Below are positions 22,772 through 35,157 of a DNA stretch of 64,000 nucleotides, in pieces; position 1 is the stretch's first letter, and the number at the start of each line of letters is the position of its first letter. The notes beneath the pieces are model-generated. The model was not told where the DNA came from. It worked only from the letters and a program-made list of their open reading frames with translations, and made no database searches. The position numbers and the translations under genes are program-made. The stretch spans positions 27,390,501 through 27,454,500 of the forward strand of contig NC_091665.1 of assembly GCF_042453785.1 (NCBI RefSeq), given 5' to 3'. Source of the stretch: Malus domestica. Its lineage: Eukaryota > Streptophyta > Magnoliopsida > Rosales > Rosaceae.

Positions 22772-24520
22772 CACTTACCCTCCTCTATGTTATGTTTCTA
22801 GGTGCATATGTTATTAACGTTACCTCGATATATTGTTATTTTATCTTTGTAAGATTTTCAGAGAACTTAGTAACCTCATCTCAATGAACTGGTGATTTCA
22901 AACATATGGTTTCATTTGCTCAATGGAAAGTTTTTATTTTCTCCATTTAACAATTTTCATTACTAACTCGATTAAACATTGTGTGCTCTTAAGATGAGAG
23001 AGAAGGGAGAGAACAGATCGGTTAAGCATGTTTATAAAAACAAGAACAAAGAAAACAAAGAATGATGACAAAGACCTTTTCGATGAGGAAAGTGGCGGCA
23101 TTATTGTAAGTATCAGTTAGTTTATTTATTTTTCATTCAAAGTAAAAACTTTGCATATTCACATCCTTTTGATTAGTTGGGTTGTGCATTATTTTTATCT
23201 TTTGGTCATTTGAACTGGTTGGGTCATGCTTTGTAGAATCAATTTAATCAATGCTTGGAAGAAAGGGAAGAGCATGAGCAAGATGAGGATTATCGAGAGG
23301 AGGTGTTTACTAGAGTTATGGGACCTGATGCACATGGACGTGTTCGCATGTATGGAACAGGTATAACTCCATCTCAAGTGTTTGCTCAAAGTTCAAGATC
23401 TTCCAATGTTAATGAGGACACCATACGAGAAGAAGTAGAAAGACAATATAAGACTAAGATAGATGATCTTAAGGCTAAGCATGAATATGAAATTGAAGAT
23501 CTCCGATCCAAGTATAGTGAAGTCAGTTCGAAACTCCATCTCGTGATGACTCATATTGGTTTCCATGTTAACACATCACCAAGCGGAAGTGGACAGGTAT
23601 ATAAATTCGAATGTGATTTTGTTCTTTTTTCAATTTATTAGAATAAATTAGTGTGAAAATTTGAGCAATTTTGATTTCTATTTGTCATTTTGGTGTTAAA
23701 TATAGGCTCTAAATACATCAAGTCATCTACAAGAAACATATGGGAGTAATGAGCAGCAACCTTAGTTAGACCCAACCTTAGTTAGACCCAGAACCATAGA
23801 AACAATTGCTTTCATAAAAGGTTTGTAAAGAAAACATTATACTAAAGATTAAACTTTTAATTGACACATGCTATTGATGGTAATTCTTATTTTTCAAGTT
23901 TGCATGGAGATTGTGATGAAGAGTCTTGATCATAATTAAACTCTTGAACTATGTTGGAGCATATTTGAAAGAAAAAAAATATGTTCATAACTTTTGGGAC
24001 GAGATTATTTATATTTGACTGTAGTAGGATTATGTATTGGGATATGCGGATGATGTACTTTCAATGTTATTAGGAATTCTAAAAGCACAGTTCTTTGATT
24101 CATATATCATTTTACTTTTGAACTTAGAATGATTGTGAATAACATTATAAATTGCAACCCAATCTTTCACTAAACAAATATGATTTCCAACCATTTTGTA
24201 TTTACAACAAAAAAACTGCAGGGATAAAAGTATTTACGACGTGTCAAACATGTCCCAAATATTTTGTTTAATTCCACCATCAAAGCAGTTGCGACGCTAA
24301 CAATTGTGTCGCAAAGCTGTCATAAATAAACTTTGCGACGCTTGTAATGCGTCGCAATAAGTACAAGCGTCGCAATAAGTTGTGAAAACTTTTGCGACAT
24401 GGGTTTGTTGCAACACTATCACAAGTGTCGCATGACCGTCGTTAAAACGCATAAACGACACTTTCATGACTTTACATGATGAGTTTTTAGGATCGTATTT
24501 AACAAGTTTTTTTTTGTAGT
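22772..24520 (+). mobile_element. CACTA (En/Spm) transposon fragment replacing LRR sequence
   Basis: Carries an open piece (23237-23641) with RVMGPDAHGRVRMYGTGI and a coiled coil (EEVERQYKTKIDDLKAKHEY), the C-terminal part of the plant En/Spm transposase_24 family. The right part (24200-24480) has many TTGCGACGC / GCGTCGCAA subterminal repeats, and the end reads TTTTTTTTTGTAGTT, close to a CACTA terminus. The left terminus is absent. The LRR region matching about 52620-53540 of TNL 2 is gone, so insertion came with a deletion of about 0.9 kb. Confidence 0.75.
23237..23641 (+). pseudogene. En/Spm transposase_24 C-terminal fragment
   Basis: Encodes about 130 residues: an acidic start, the HGRVRMYGTGITPSQVF block typical of the end of plant CACTA-associated transposase_24 proteins, and a charged helix. 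A GT donor-like site follows SPSGSGQ at about 23596. No DDE core is present, so it is a relic. Confidence 0.6.
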
Positions 24521-27500
24521 TATGGCTCCAAAATCTCTGAGATGTTTTCAAATTTAAAGCAATAATCAAGACCAAGTTTCTCGAGATTTTTCAACTTACA
24601 CCTGTTGCTTGGAAGTTTCTTAAGGTCTTCGCATTGCCTTAAATCAAGTAAGAAATATTTTTGTTAGACAAGAAATATTTTCATTAGACCAGAAATATTT
24701 TCGTTAGACCAAACTGATTCAGGCAACTCCTTTATACCACTACGTTCTAAATTTAAGTATTGAATATTTCTTGGCATCTCTGGAAGATACTTGAGACTCT
24801 TGCAGTCTCCAAGATCAAGACGAGTAAGCTTGTCAAGATTTTGAAAATACGAAGGAATCCCAACCAAACTTCCACAGCCCCAGAGATTTATGTCCACAAT
24901 TTTTAAACTCCCAGAGAGATTTGGAACTTCAGTTAGATTTGGACAGCCCCGCAGCTCAATCACTTGTAAGTTGACAAGTATCTGCAACCAATGAAATAGA
25001 AATATAAAGAATTAATATAATTTCTACACTTGATTATATAAAAGAATTAAAATAGGCATATAATATAATATACTTGCTCTTGTTTCCAAAGCTCCTTCTT
25101 AACTTTGCTAAATGGCATATGAAGCTCAACTAGATTTTCCGGACAGAAATTTGACGGCAAAGATTCCAGTGGATATCCCCTCCACTCAAGATAACAAAGA
25201 GAATCGGGAAGGTCTAGAGAAGCGGTCAATTTGTAGCCACCATTCACAATTAGCATTATTAGGTTAGACATCTTTTTGAAGTTTGCACGTTTCAATGGTC
25301 GCTCTTTAAGCTTATTCCAATTAACCTGTATGGCTTCAACATTTGGAGTTTTCTGAGAATAAGAAGAAAGTTTAAATGTGAATATAAACATATTAAAATT
25401 TAACGCACATTTGGAACAAAGAGTATTTGCGATGGTAATCATGTACAAGTGTCTTAGTCTAGTCAAATATCCAACATAATTGTATCCTCCTCTACTTGTC
25501 TAAATAAACAAACATTTGTTCATATTCCAAACACTTCCTAACACAATAAATATTCAATCAAATTCATCTTTTAACAATCTCACTTCTTTATTATAAATTA
25601 GTTTTACTTTGTTTTGTTATCATCTCAAGTTTGTAATTTTTTTTTTCCTAAAAAAAAGAAAAGAAAAAATTTGAATGCATTTAGCTCTTACCGTGTTACT
25701 CCTCAATACACGATAGACATCCTCATCATTGAACACCCTACTCTGTTTACCGGGATCTTTAATATCTTATTCTTGAACAATTTTCCTTCCCATTTCTTGT
25801 AGCAAATCGTGCATCTCTATGGTTTCCCTTCCCCACTTTGAATCAATTGATACGAGACATCTATTAATGAGAATATCAATTCCGGTTATCGGAAAGCGTC
25901 CACAGGAAGCTAACGTTCGTTTTACCAAATACACATCCCTCCCTTTATGAAAACATGCTATATCCAGAAATATATCCTTCTCATTTTGTTCCAATCCATC
26001 ATAACTTATTCTCAACACTTTCTGGATATCTTTGCAGGGAAATCGTTTCAATTTGTTGAATTCCTCTTCCCATTCTCCTTTGCTCTTGCAATTGCTGAAC
26101 AACGGCCCCAGAACTGTAAGAGCTAAAGGAACGTGCCCAGCATAAGCCACCACCTTTTCTGCCAACTCCTTCAAATCTGTTCTATGAGCACCGTTATTCT
26201 TGAAAGCATGCAAACAGAAGAGCTGAAGAGCGTCATTTGATTTTAATCCCTCAACCTCGTAGATCTTAGCCTCTTCAACAGTTTGCCCAAGTGTGCCCCT
26301 ATCTCTACTTGTGATAATGATTCTACTTCCACTGCCATACCGGAGACGATCGCCAGCTAAACGTTCAATTTGCAATGAATCACTCACGTCATCTAGAACA
26401 ACGAGGACCTTTGTACGATCGAGCCTTTCTCGAACCAAAGTTAATCCTACGGGCAGAACTTCTTCCTTTAATAGCTCCTTAAGAAGTGTTTTTTCCAAGT
26501 GATCTAGTCCACCTGCTTGTTCTGAGTTCTCCCTAACATTCTTAAGAAAACAAGAAGCTTCGAATTTAGAAGAGTGTATGCGAAATACAGCCTCGGCAAG
26601 GGTGGTTTTCCCAATACCACCCATGCCCCAAATACCTACAGTGATGAAAGCGTCCGGTGAATGAATGCCTAACAGCAATTCGATCTGCTCGATGCGTCTT
26701 TCAATTCCAACAAAGCCCTTTAAATCGCAGGATGATTCGCCACACAATTGGGTCCAAATATGATCGACAACTTTCTGAATTAGATTTGCCTCCGTCCTGG
26801 AGTATAGACGTATATGATTAGGTAGAAAAGCAATAGTTAGTCTCAAATACGCTTTACCAAATCTTAGCACAAATCAAACTGTCACAAATTTAAAGAAAAT
26901 TTATAACTTTAGACAAGTTAAAGAATGAGTTAGTTACCCGGATTTGTTTGAATAATCAAACCCAGATAGATTGGCTGCAGTCGTCAAAGCATCCCTCCAC
27001 TTGTGCACCTTGTCGATATTGTTGTCGAAACGTTTTTCAAGTTGAGCAAATGCATCCGCATAACTCCCGTGCTGTTTTCGTACATCAGATGGATTGATGT
27101 CGTAGAATACGGGTATAACTATCTGGCCATCTCTCTTGTTGCATTTGAGTATATGCACGAGTTCATCTAAACACCATGTGGAAGAAGCATAGCTTTGAGA
27201 GAAAATGATCACCGAAATCGTGGATTTCTCGATTGCCTGTCGAAGGGCAGGTCCGATTTCTTCTCCACTCTGAAGTTTGCAATCGATGTAGGTTTCAATT
27301 TTCTTCTGAAGTAAGGCAGCATGTAGATGGCTGGTAATACCAAGGCGGGTGTCCTTGCCTCTGAAACTGATAAACACATCATACTTTTCTCGACGTGGGG
27401 GGTTACAGCAGCGGATGATGAAGAAGAAGCAATGTCCATAACCTCTAGTTTTCAGAAACAGCAAAAAGATGTAGTTGCAGAGAGATTAATTGTTGATTAG

Positions 27501-27530
27501 AGAGAAATAATACTACGACGTTGCACCGAA

Positions 27531-28330
27531 TTAAGAGGATGCAAGAGGGGGGGGGAGAGAGACTAGTTCAGAATTTACTTGAATTGGCTTTTGACTACAT
27601 GCACAAAATTTCAAAGGCTCGAAATCAACGAGTGAGAGATACGAAAGTGGAAAATTGGGCACATGATAGGACCTATTTTCTTTAAAAACACTATAATTTA
27701 AAGAAAGATATTCATATATTTGCAATCTTAATATGAACAACGTCATCTCAGCATGTAAAGCAACTAGTATTTGAAAACCATAAAATGAATAAGTGTAAAC
27801 CTTTTCTCCTTGCTTTGCTCCCCTCACAATCAGTATCATCATCGTCACCTGATCGATTCCTGCAAATCAAGTTTTAGTTATGTTTCATACAGTCAAAAAA
27901 CAAAAATCAGATTATGCATATACCAAAAAACACCACACAAAAAGGAAGAGCCCTATGCGAAAAAGGATGCAAAATCAACTTGAGACCTCTTTCTCTTGTT
28001 CTCTTCCTCGTTTTCTTTTTCCATTTGCTCTCTCTTTCAATCTTTTGTACTGAAGCTTTTTCAGAACCTGTGTTAAGAGAACCGTTGAATCCAAACGTCA
28101 AAAGGAAGACAATTGATAAAGATGCAAACAAAACAAAGTGACACCGGTGACAGGTCACCAGCCAAGAAATTAACAGCAGACATAACAAAAATTAATTAGC
28201 AATTTAAATGCCAGCATAACATAACACCTAAACTTATTAATTAAAAAGAAATGACAAAAAATACAGAAAGAGCCTTAAACAGTATCAATAAACGCTGACT
28301 AACCTCTGACAAGTTACCAATTTGACGAGG
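27531..28330 (-). other. TNL 1 upstream region, no firm gene
   Basis: Short hydrophobic minus-strand frames (for example 27907-28188, MLCLLLISWLVTCHR...) recur in copy 2 at 57119-57343, but differ there by frame-changing indels. I therefore read this as non-coding 5' DNA of the TNL and not a conserved small gene. Confidence 0.4.
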
Positions 28331-28380
28331 GCTTATTTGCTTTCTCCAGCTTCAAAATAATATCCAAAACAATTACTTTT

Positions 28381-28700
28381 TTGCATCATCAGCATCAGCA
28401 AGAGCAGCAGCGGATGAAGAAGAATACGAAGAAGAAGAGGCCAATATCCATAACCAACCTCTAGTTTTCAGATCCAGGAAGTAGTAGTTGCAGAGAGATT
28501 AATTGTGAATAGAGAGAAAGAGAGAGAGACTGGTTCAGAATTAAGGAGGATTCAGCAAAGCAAGCGAGAGAGAGAGTAGTTCAGAATTAAGGAGGATATA
28601 ATGAAACGAGAGAGAGATAGAGAGAGAGAGAGAGAGGGAGACTAGTTCAGAATTTACTTAGAATTGGCTTTTGAGGAAAAGCAACGAGTAAGAAACGACC
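28381..28700 (-). repeat. Second copy of the TNL 5' leader
   Basis: Resembles 27400-27640: a minus-strand ATGGATAT start with a run of Ser/Phe-type TTC/TCT codons, then CTAGTTTTCAG, GAGAGATTAATTG and GACTGGTTCAGAATT. A third related copy is at 57590-57880. The TNL 5' end has thus been tandemly duplicated about 1 kb apart. Only the proximal copy in block 1 is still attached to a TIR exon. Confidence 0.65.
28601..28641. repeat. (GA)n microsatellite
   Basis: A run of GAGAGAGA interrupted by AT, within the TNL leader repeat. Confidence 0.85.
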
Positions 28701-28986
28701 AGTTACAAAAGTATAAAGGGGGCACATGGGATGTGGCCCTCCCTTGCGCGTTATGCGTCCACGGTTTTGAATCGGGAATACTAGTACTAAATTTGTAAAT
28801 TATATAATGTGTGATTACTATAAAATGAGCATGTTTATTAATATTTAAGTAATAATTCAATCTTAAATTTCTATGTCATTTAGTTTATAAATTTAATCTC
28901 TCTAGCATTACTCTTTTTCCAATTAGTTGGTCACCAATTTCTTCTAAGAATTTTCCAAGCACTTTCGTTCGAGGATATTTTAATAA

Positions 28987-29130
28987 GGTGTGTTATCCAC
29001 ACACCTCATTTTACTTCTCACACACCTCATGTTAATTTATGTATGTTGATCTTCTTCATTTCATCTGATTTGATGATCGAAAATTAAAAAGGTGTGTGAG
29101 AAGTAAAATGAGATGTATGGATATCACACC
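28987..29130. mobile_element. Fold-back MITE, about 144 bp
   Basis: Almost the whole element is an inverted repeat: left arm GGTGTGTTATCCACACACC plus CTCATTTTACTTCTCACACA, right arm its near complement, with a loop of about 60 bp. Similar TTTTAATAA / TTTAATAA sequences flank it as a possible target duplication. The counterpart near 58045-58075 lacks it. Confidence 0.75.
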
Positions 29131-29260
29131 CCTTTAATAATTTTCACACAAAAAGTGCACTTCACACTACAAAATCTTGGAAGGCAGAGTAAAACTCTCC
29201 ATAGCCTCTCTAGGCTCGAAAATGGTAAATAGTCGTGACTTGCCACCATTTGTCCATTTA

Positions 29261-29264
<4 letters not shown>

Positions 29265-29293
<29 letters not shown>
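29265..29293. repeat. (TA)n microsatellite
   Basis: A-run followed by about 12 TA repeats. Confidence 0.9.
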
Positions 29294-29300
<7 letters not shown>

Positions 29301-29489
29301 ATTGAATAAGATTTGGTATCTGACCTTCCAAGCACAGGTGACAGATCAAGTCATTTGACTATGAATGATTTTATGAATGAAAAATCATTAAGTCTCAGAG
29401 TCATTTAGTTTGATATCAGCATAATGTATTACAAACTCATTAAAACTATCAATCTCATCACCATGCTATGATAAGAATCAAACTAAACA

Positions 29490-30077
29490 TGTGAAACCCC
29501 ACCCCCAAATTTTATGAAATTCCACATTTTACTTAAAGGTTTTCAAATTTTTACATTTCAGTCCCTCACTTCCTACCCAATCAGGATCCTCTTTTTAGAT
29601 TTCCTCTCCTCTCATTGCTTGCCATGAGGCAGCCCACTAACTCCTCCCTATCACTCTTCCCTCGAGTTCACTCTCTTTCTCAGCTCACTCTTCTCTCACT
29701 TTCACACTCTTTCCCTCTCTCTTCCTAATCGAACCCACACCCACACACACCCATAAGGACACCCCCGACGATGACACACCATCGCCACCACCCTCGTGAC
29801 TTTGTGTCCCTCTCTCCGCTTGGACATTCTTGTAATAGCACATTCCGCTTGTATTCTGAATTAGATGTATGCTTTGAACATGTCATGCATTATCACTATG
29901 CTTTCATTGTAGGCAGTTGAATATTATTATATTATTTTAAGTAGTTTGAACGAAATTTATATGCATGTTTCATATGTTCTCAGCATTTGCATTCATAAAT
30001 GGCTTGCATCACCCTCAGGTGTCGGCCATCACGTGACTATCCCGATGTCCCACGGACATCAGGATTGGGGCGTGTCA
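29490..30077. repeat. Solo LTR, 588 bp
   Basis: Begins TGTGAAACCCCACCCCC, ends GGGGCGTGTCA, and is flanked by a perfect 5-bp duplication AAACA at 29485-29489 and 30078-30082. There is no internal region, so it is the product of LTR-LTR recombination. Copy 2 of the segmental duplication reads through near 58240 without it. Confidence 0.85.
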
Positions 30078-30548
30078 AAACAGGTCTTAATAATTATTCA
30101 TTAATAATCAATGGGCTAGTTTGCCACTTCTATTTCTGAAGCTATCGAGAGGTCATAAGAGAGCCTGAAATTATGTGTCTTGTCCCAAGTAAACGAGTCA
30201 TGATCCACCATCTCTCTCTATCCATCTAGGCACCAAACTAAGCAATAGACAGATAGAGGTAGAAATTGGGAATAGAAAGCAAGCAAGGGAGGAGAGAGTA
30301 GTTGCCCGCTGAGACTAGATCAGTTTGAGTTCAACAATTGTACTAGTTGACCTGACTTACAAAAAGGTTACAAAAGTTCTATATGCTCTGGACAATCAGA
30401 CGGAGATGTCGAATAAAAAAAAACGGATAAATGAAATTTCCCAACTCAAGAACCTTACTTTCCCCGTATAAAAATTCAAAGCATTCCAACATATGAAGAA
30501 AGACAAAATAAGGGCACACCAACATCTGTTCATAACTTTCATTACAAC

Positions 30549-32134
30549 CAATGTCTTAAATGTCAATAATATCGGCGATATTTCGTCGATATTATCGGTT
30601 TTTTGCTTTAGCGATATTTTAATAGGTATCCAAGGAGTTTTCGTCAAAATATCGCGATATTATCGATAATATCGCGATATTACCGATAATATCGTGAAAT
30701 TTTGGATCTGTGCAAATCGGAGAAGAACGTCGGAGCTTCTACAGCTCCGGCCTACTGTAAAAGAGCACCCTAGACTCCGATCTAGGTATCAAAATTAAAT
30801 AGAAGACGAGAGGAATGTTTTTATAACTTCTATTTGCCGTGAAACGGTTGAAGGTATTCGGAAAGTTCGTCGACATTCACGGCCTCGCCGGAGCTGGGTG
30901 TGCCTTCCCCCGGGTCAATCTCCTTCTAAAACCTTGTTAAAAAAATCAGATAAAACTTAGTATATCTCGATTCTCAACCACACCACACAACATCCAAGAT
31001 GAATTGAGGGCTTACCTAACCAGAGAAGGATCAAGAGAACTCGTCGGAGAGTTCCTGGGTTCCACTGTTCTAGCTGCACCGAGAGAAAGGGAGAGAAAGA
31101 CGAGGTTTAGCTTGTCTCTGTGAAGATGAGGGAAGAGAGAGTGCTGCCGACGAATTTCTGCAGCGCGTCTGTGAAGATGAAGGAGGAGACAGTGCAGAGA
31201 GAAACGTATCTGTGAAGATGATGGAGGAGACGGTGCGGGGAGAGAGAGAGAGAGAGAAAGAAAGAGAGAGAGACTTTAACATACCACCCAAGGTGGACGG
31301 GAGACTTAAACAAACAAAACCATGGGCTCTGATGGTTGTAACTTGTAATTATGAGGTGGACAGGTGACGTGAAAGAGGTGAGGTGCACCTATGATGGTTT
31401 TAACTTTTAATAATGAAGGCCATCCATTTATATTTTTAAAAGTTTAGGATATATTATATATATATATATATGTTATATAAATTATAAATTATAGGTTATT
31501 TAGATAATATTTTGTTTTTTTTACTAAGCAAGCAGATTATATTCGAACCCTCCCTTTGTCAACCATGCACCTGAGCCTTATCCAACTCGCTACAGATGTG
31601 TTTGTGATTGCATATTCAGCCTGTAATATTTATATGGTTGTTAAGATGTCTGCAAGGCTTGCAAGCTAATATTTATTATCTAGGATAAATTTCTATATTT
31701 TAAAAAACACCAAGGTGAAAATTTTGAACCTCATAGGAACTCTATGTGGTACTAAGTCACTCATGTATCTTACCATACAATGTATAAAGTGTAAAATATT
31801 GTACTAATTCATTATATATAAATGATTATGGTGTGTTTAAACTTCTTTCATTAATTACTACATATTTTCTACACTCACAATGTTTGCCAGTTCGCTATAT
31901 AATCAACTTGATAATGTTAAATCCATCATGCAATGCATTTCCTTCCAATTTTTTGTGATAAACTAATAGATAATTGACTAAATAAACATCCTGCAAAGTT
32001 TCAATAAAAATTTCCAAGTTTTTCTTACAATTTCCGTGGTTTCCATATTATTTTTATCGATATCGATAATATCCCGATATTTCCGTATTTTCGGATTACC
32101 GATATTTCCGATATCATCGATATTTAATACATTG
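30549..32134. mobile_element. hAT-like non-autonomous element rich in ATATCG motifs
   Basis: Termini CAATGTCTTAAAT and ATTTAATACATTG are inverted repeats. Flanks ATTACAAC (30541-30548) and ATTACAGC (32135-32142) fit an 8-bp target duplication with one mismatch. Both ends carry dense GATATT / ATATCG / CCGATAT repeats (30570-30710 and 32050-32125). The interior (30710-31290) is GC-richer with no recognised gene. A (GA)n stretch lies at 31235-31275. Confidence 0.75.
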
Positions 32135-32410
32135 ATTACAGCTGACAAGTCACAACTCACAAGTCATCCCTTACGCACTTTATGTACAAAGTTTTTTTTT
32201 TCTATCGTACTAGTTTAAGCTTTGATCAGCAAGCCGTCCAACGGAATTTAATCTTGACAAAGATAGCTAACCTACACCTGGTGAGTCACCGTAGCACTCA
32301 GTAACGTACCAAAATGTACACGACTCTTCAATTGAAGATAAAAGCAAACTAAAATATGTATAGCCCTTTGATAAAATGTATATGTATATTCTATATATGT
32401 GTGTGTGTGT

Positions 32411-32480
32411 GTAGGAGTGTGATATACAGGAAGTCAATGAACAATTGATGTGATATACAGGAAGTCAATGAACAATTGAT
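32411..32480. repeat. Tandem duplication, about 34 bp x 2
   Basis: TGATATACAGGAAGTCAATG plus AACAATTGATG occurs twice in a row. Confidence 0.9.
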
Positions 32481-32499
32481 GAGCCTGATAAAATTCTCT

Positions 32500-33040
32500 C
32501 TTTGTTGGCGAAATGTTTTGAAGTCGAGAAACCTCATTGGTGAAGTTCGTAAGATAGCATTAATGCAAAAGTTCGCGACCGTTATTAAACGATCTAAGAC
32601 AAATACATGTGTTGTTATTGGTTGCGATAGACGTGGGTATTATTGAGTCTCTAAAACTTCACTAGATGAAAGAAAGAGAAACTCAAGATCTCTGCTCGTA
32701 ATTGTCCATTCGAAGTCAGGAGGCATCAAAAGAAACGTGAAGAATTTTGGAAACTAGAGATAAAAAGTTTGTTACATAACCATGAATTTTCGAATGACAC
32801 GTGTGGACATGTGTGGACATCCTTATATTGGAGTTTAAAGATAAGCCTGAAAAGTTGCCTGTTACTCAAAAAGAGGATACCAAAAGACAACTTTGTGAAT
32901 TTCTTGATACTTCTATTCCCTCAATTCTTGAACCTAATGTTAAACCTCACAAAGGACATCTGGTAGGGTCCAAAAATAGAAAAGAATCAAGCTCTACAAA
33001 GTGTAGTCCTTTAAAGTTTGAAATAGTAGAGAAGACTTAG
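32500..33040 (+). pseudogene. FAR1/MULE-type transposase N-terminal relic
   Basis: Across frames the plus strand reads a zinc-binding FAR1/Mutator-like N-terminus: TVIKRSKTNTCVVIGCDRRG, a CPFEVRRHQKK-like block, then SLLHNHEFSND, then KPHKGHLVGSKNRKESSSTK. The order of Cys, Cys, His, His is that of the FAR1-like DNA-binding part of plant MULE transposases. It is frameshifted near 32650-32800 and has no catalytic domain. Confidence 0.6.
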
Positions 33041-35157
33041 AAACGTTCTCGACAGATATGTCATTATTTATTGATTTGTCTTTTGATATAGTCATGATTA
33101 TTTATATATACGTATAACACTTAATGTGCATAATGATTTGCCAAAAAAACTTTTTATTAATTATATATATACTAAAAAGAGGAAATGAACTAAAATATCG
33201 TTCATTCTACAGTGTTCTCCCTTATTTGCCCTCGCACTTTAACACTAATTCCGATTGTGTCCCTGCTGCATTTTATTTTTTTATTTTCTTGTTCTTTCTC
33301 CGTTCTCTATTTCCTCTAGCTCGATGCTCTCCGCCAGAGTCTCTGGCTTCTCTCATTCTCTCTCTAAAATACCCACCCTCTAAAACTCCTTCTCACCTCT
33401 CCTCCTCCGAGCCACTTTCTCTATCTAGAACTCACTCGCCACTGCCTTCTCTCTGATGGTTCAATAGGCCGGCGACGACTTCTACGATTTCGGCGACGGC
33501 CAGTCTCGAGGTTGGTCTTAACCAACTCCTCACAAGGTCAGGCACATTCTACACCTATTGCATCTGAAGATCTGCCTCAAATTTGCGATTATCAGTTCAA
33601 ATCCTAACTGCTGCGTTTTCCGACGAATTTACAGAGGCGGCGAGCTCAATTCCGGCCAGGTTCTGTCAAATTAGGTGGTGATAGGCCACTCGAGGCTTGA
33701 ACCAGAGGAGGAGAGGAGTAGTTGTTTTCATGGAAGGAATAGAGCAGCAGCAGCGGAGGAGGAGTATGCAGAGGCAAACGTGGAGGAGTAGTTGGGGGTC
33801 ATCAATTAGAAATGTACTGTTCCAACTAACACATAACCATTTGTTAATTGAACCACTGATACGACAGGCTTTGTTTTTGAGTTTCAATTTGTTGATTATT
33901 GCAGGACGATAGGTAGAGAGTGGCACTTTTCTTCATCAGTTGCATTCCAAGCATTTCTTTGGGAGAGGTATAGAGTCTGTATACTTAACTTTTTATATTT
34001 CAATGTACAAATACTTCCCAATGGAACCGCAAAATTGGTAACAAACACCTTGACTGCTGCATGGCATACGAAACCAACTATGCTCATACATATTCATGGG
34101 TTTCTTATAAAGCATTAAACTACGGATTGCTCCTTTGCTACTTGAACACATATTCGCTTTATAAAGATCATGTCTGTGAAAAATCAATTTAAATGTATGT
34201 GATAGTGACTGTCTTAAACTGATATGCTCATATACATCAGTAATTCGTATTATGTGGGACAGCTTGAATCCATCTTTTCTTTGTTTGACTTGCTAATTTT
34301 TCTTTATTTTTCAATTGCATATAGTGCAATTCACTCTGTTTTAAATTAAGTGGTATATTGAGGTAATTTTGAGAGGAAATATATAAAGCACTCTCTTTGT
34401 ATTAGTGTGGGTGTATGGTATGTATGGCATCGGATTAAACCTTGAATATTACCAAAAGTTGCTCTACTTCTATCCCCATCGTGTTTTATGTTGAGCTTCT
34501 GCAGATACTTTGTTAATTAAAGCAATCACTCTTTATGCATTGCTGTCACCAGTTTCAACGAAATAATTTATGACAAGTTCTCCTTCCGTTTCAGGTTTGT
34601 TCCAGACCTGATTTCGTATGCTCGGAGTAATGAACTGAGGATCTTTATTAATCTCGGCATGCTTAACTATTTTGGTACTATGCATGTATATCTATAGATG
34701 TAATATGATTATAAGAATATAAACTTTGTAATTTTACTTGCTTCTTGATTATAAGAATATAAACTTTGTTTATTGGTGTTCTAGACAAACACAGCAGTAC
34801 TGCGCCTACGCTTGAGAGACCTTTGATTGATTTCAGACGTTAGACTTTGTCCATATTGAAATTATCTTTTGAACACTGAGCAACCAATCTTTTGATAACA
34901 AAGAACTTAGCTATAAAATCTAACTTCTATAACCTCTGTTTTCTATTGTATATTTTCACAATATTTTAAACACCTGCAGCATCACGTGGGTCTTTTTGCT
35001 AGTAATAGCTTAGATGTGTAAAGAATACGTGAAGATCCACATTTGCCATAGTTATCTTGGCTTCCCTTGGAAACTCTTTTCCATGAAAAATCCATTCCAT
35101 CACACATACCACAGGATTCATGCTCAACTTCAATATCTATGTATTAATAACTTTCAT
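33041..35157. other. No gene recognised
   Basis: Contains a pyrimidine-rich leader-like part (33270-33460), a GC-richer part (33440-33790), and AT-rich DNA. ATTATAAGAATATAAACTTT is repeated at about 34709 and 34747. Unique with respect to the segmental duplication; it is the spacer between the two blocks. No protein frame resembles anything I know. Confidence 0.35.

Larger units (their letters stand above)
22362..27464 (-). pseudogene. TIR-NB-LRR resistance gene pseudogene, TNL 1
   Basis: Exon 1 (to 26938) TIR: YDVFISFRGKDTRLGITSHL, AIEKSTISVIIFSQSYASS. Exon 2 (25692-26796, 1105 nt, same length as TNL 2) NB-ARC: P-loop GMGGIGKTTLAEAV, kinase-2 VLVVLDDVSD, SRIIITSRDRG, GHVPLAL, MHD motif EMHDLLQEMG. 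Exon 3 (25074-25352) starts the LRR, exon 4 starts at 24981. The C-terminal post-LRR part is at 22362-22771. Breaks: a CAA to TAA change at 25767-25769, a 3x tandem repeat of about 20 bp at 24660-24710, loss of most LRRs with CACTA DNA in their place (22772-24520), and an uncertain start with a frame change between a Met-Ser-rich leader near 27439 and the TIR. It once encoded an intracellular immune receptor. Confidence 0.9.
14627..29489. repeat. Segmental duplication copy 1 (CLC, EH, TNL block)
   Basis: Matches 35158-58250 through exons, introns and intergenic DNA. Examples of paired stretches: 15141-15435 with 35975-36397 and 45029-45060; 16100-16583 with 47490-47914; 19278-19670 with 47915-48366; 19900-21830 with 49920-51740; 24530-27400 with 53540-56280; 28930-29489 with 57990-58245. 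The CLC exons at 335-895 probably belong to the same copy. Confidence 0.85.

Noticed and set aside
26293..26502. Plus-strand frame over the TNL 1 NB-ARC exon
   Set aside because: Shadow of the NB-ARC coding strand.
27907..28188. Small hydrophobic protein upstream of TNL 1
   Set aside because: The counterpart in block 2 (57119-57343) keeps only the first dozen or so codons and then differs by indels that change the frame, so no coding conservation is visible.
33124..33926. Several frames of 60-110 residues in the spacer
   Set aside because: Pyrimidine- or purine-rich composition, no domain, no counterpart elsewhere in the window.
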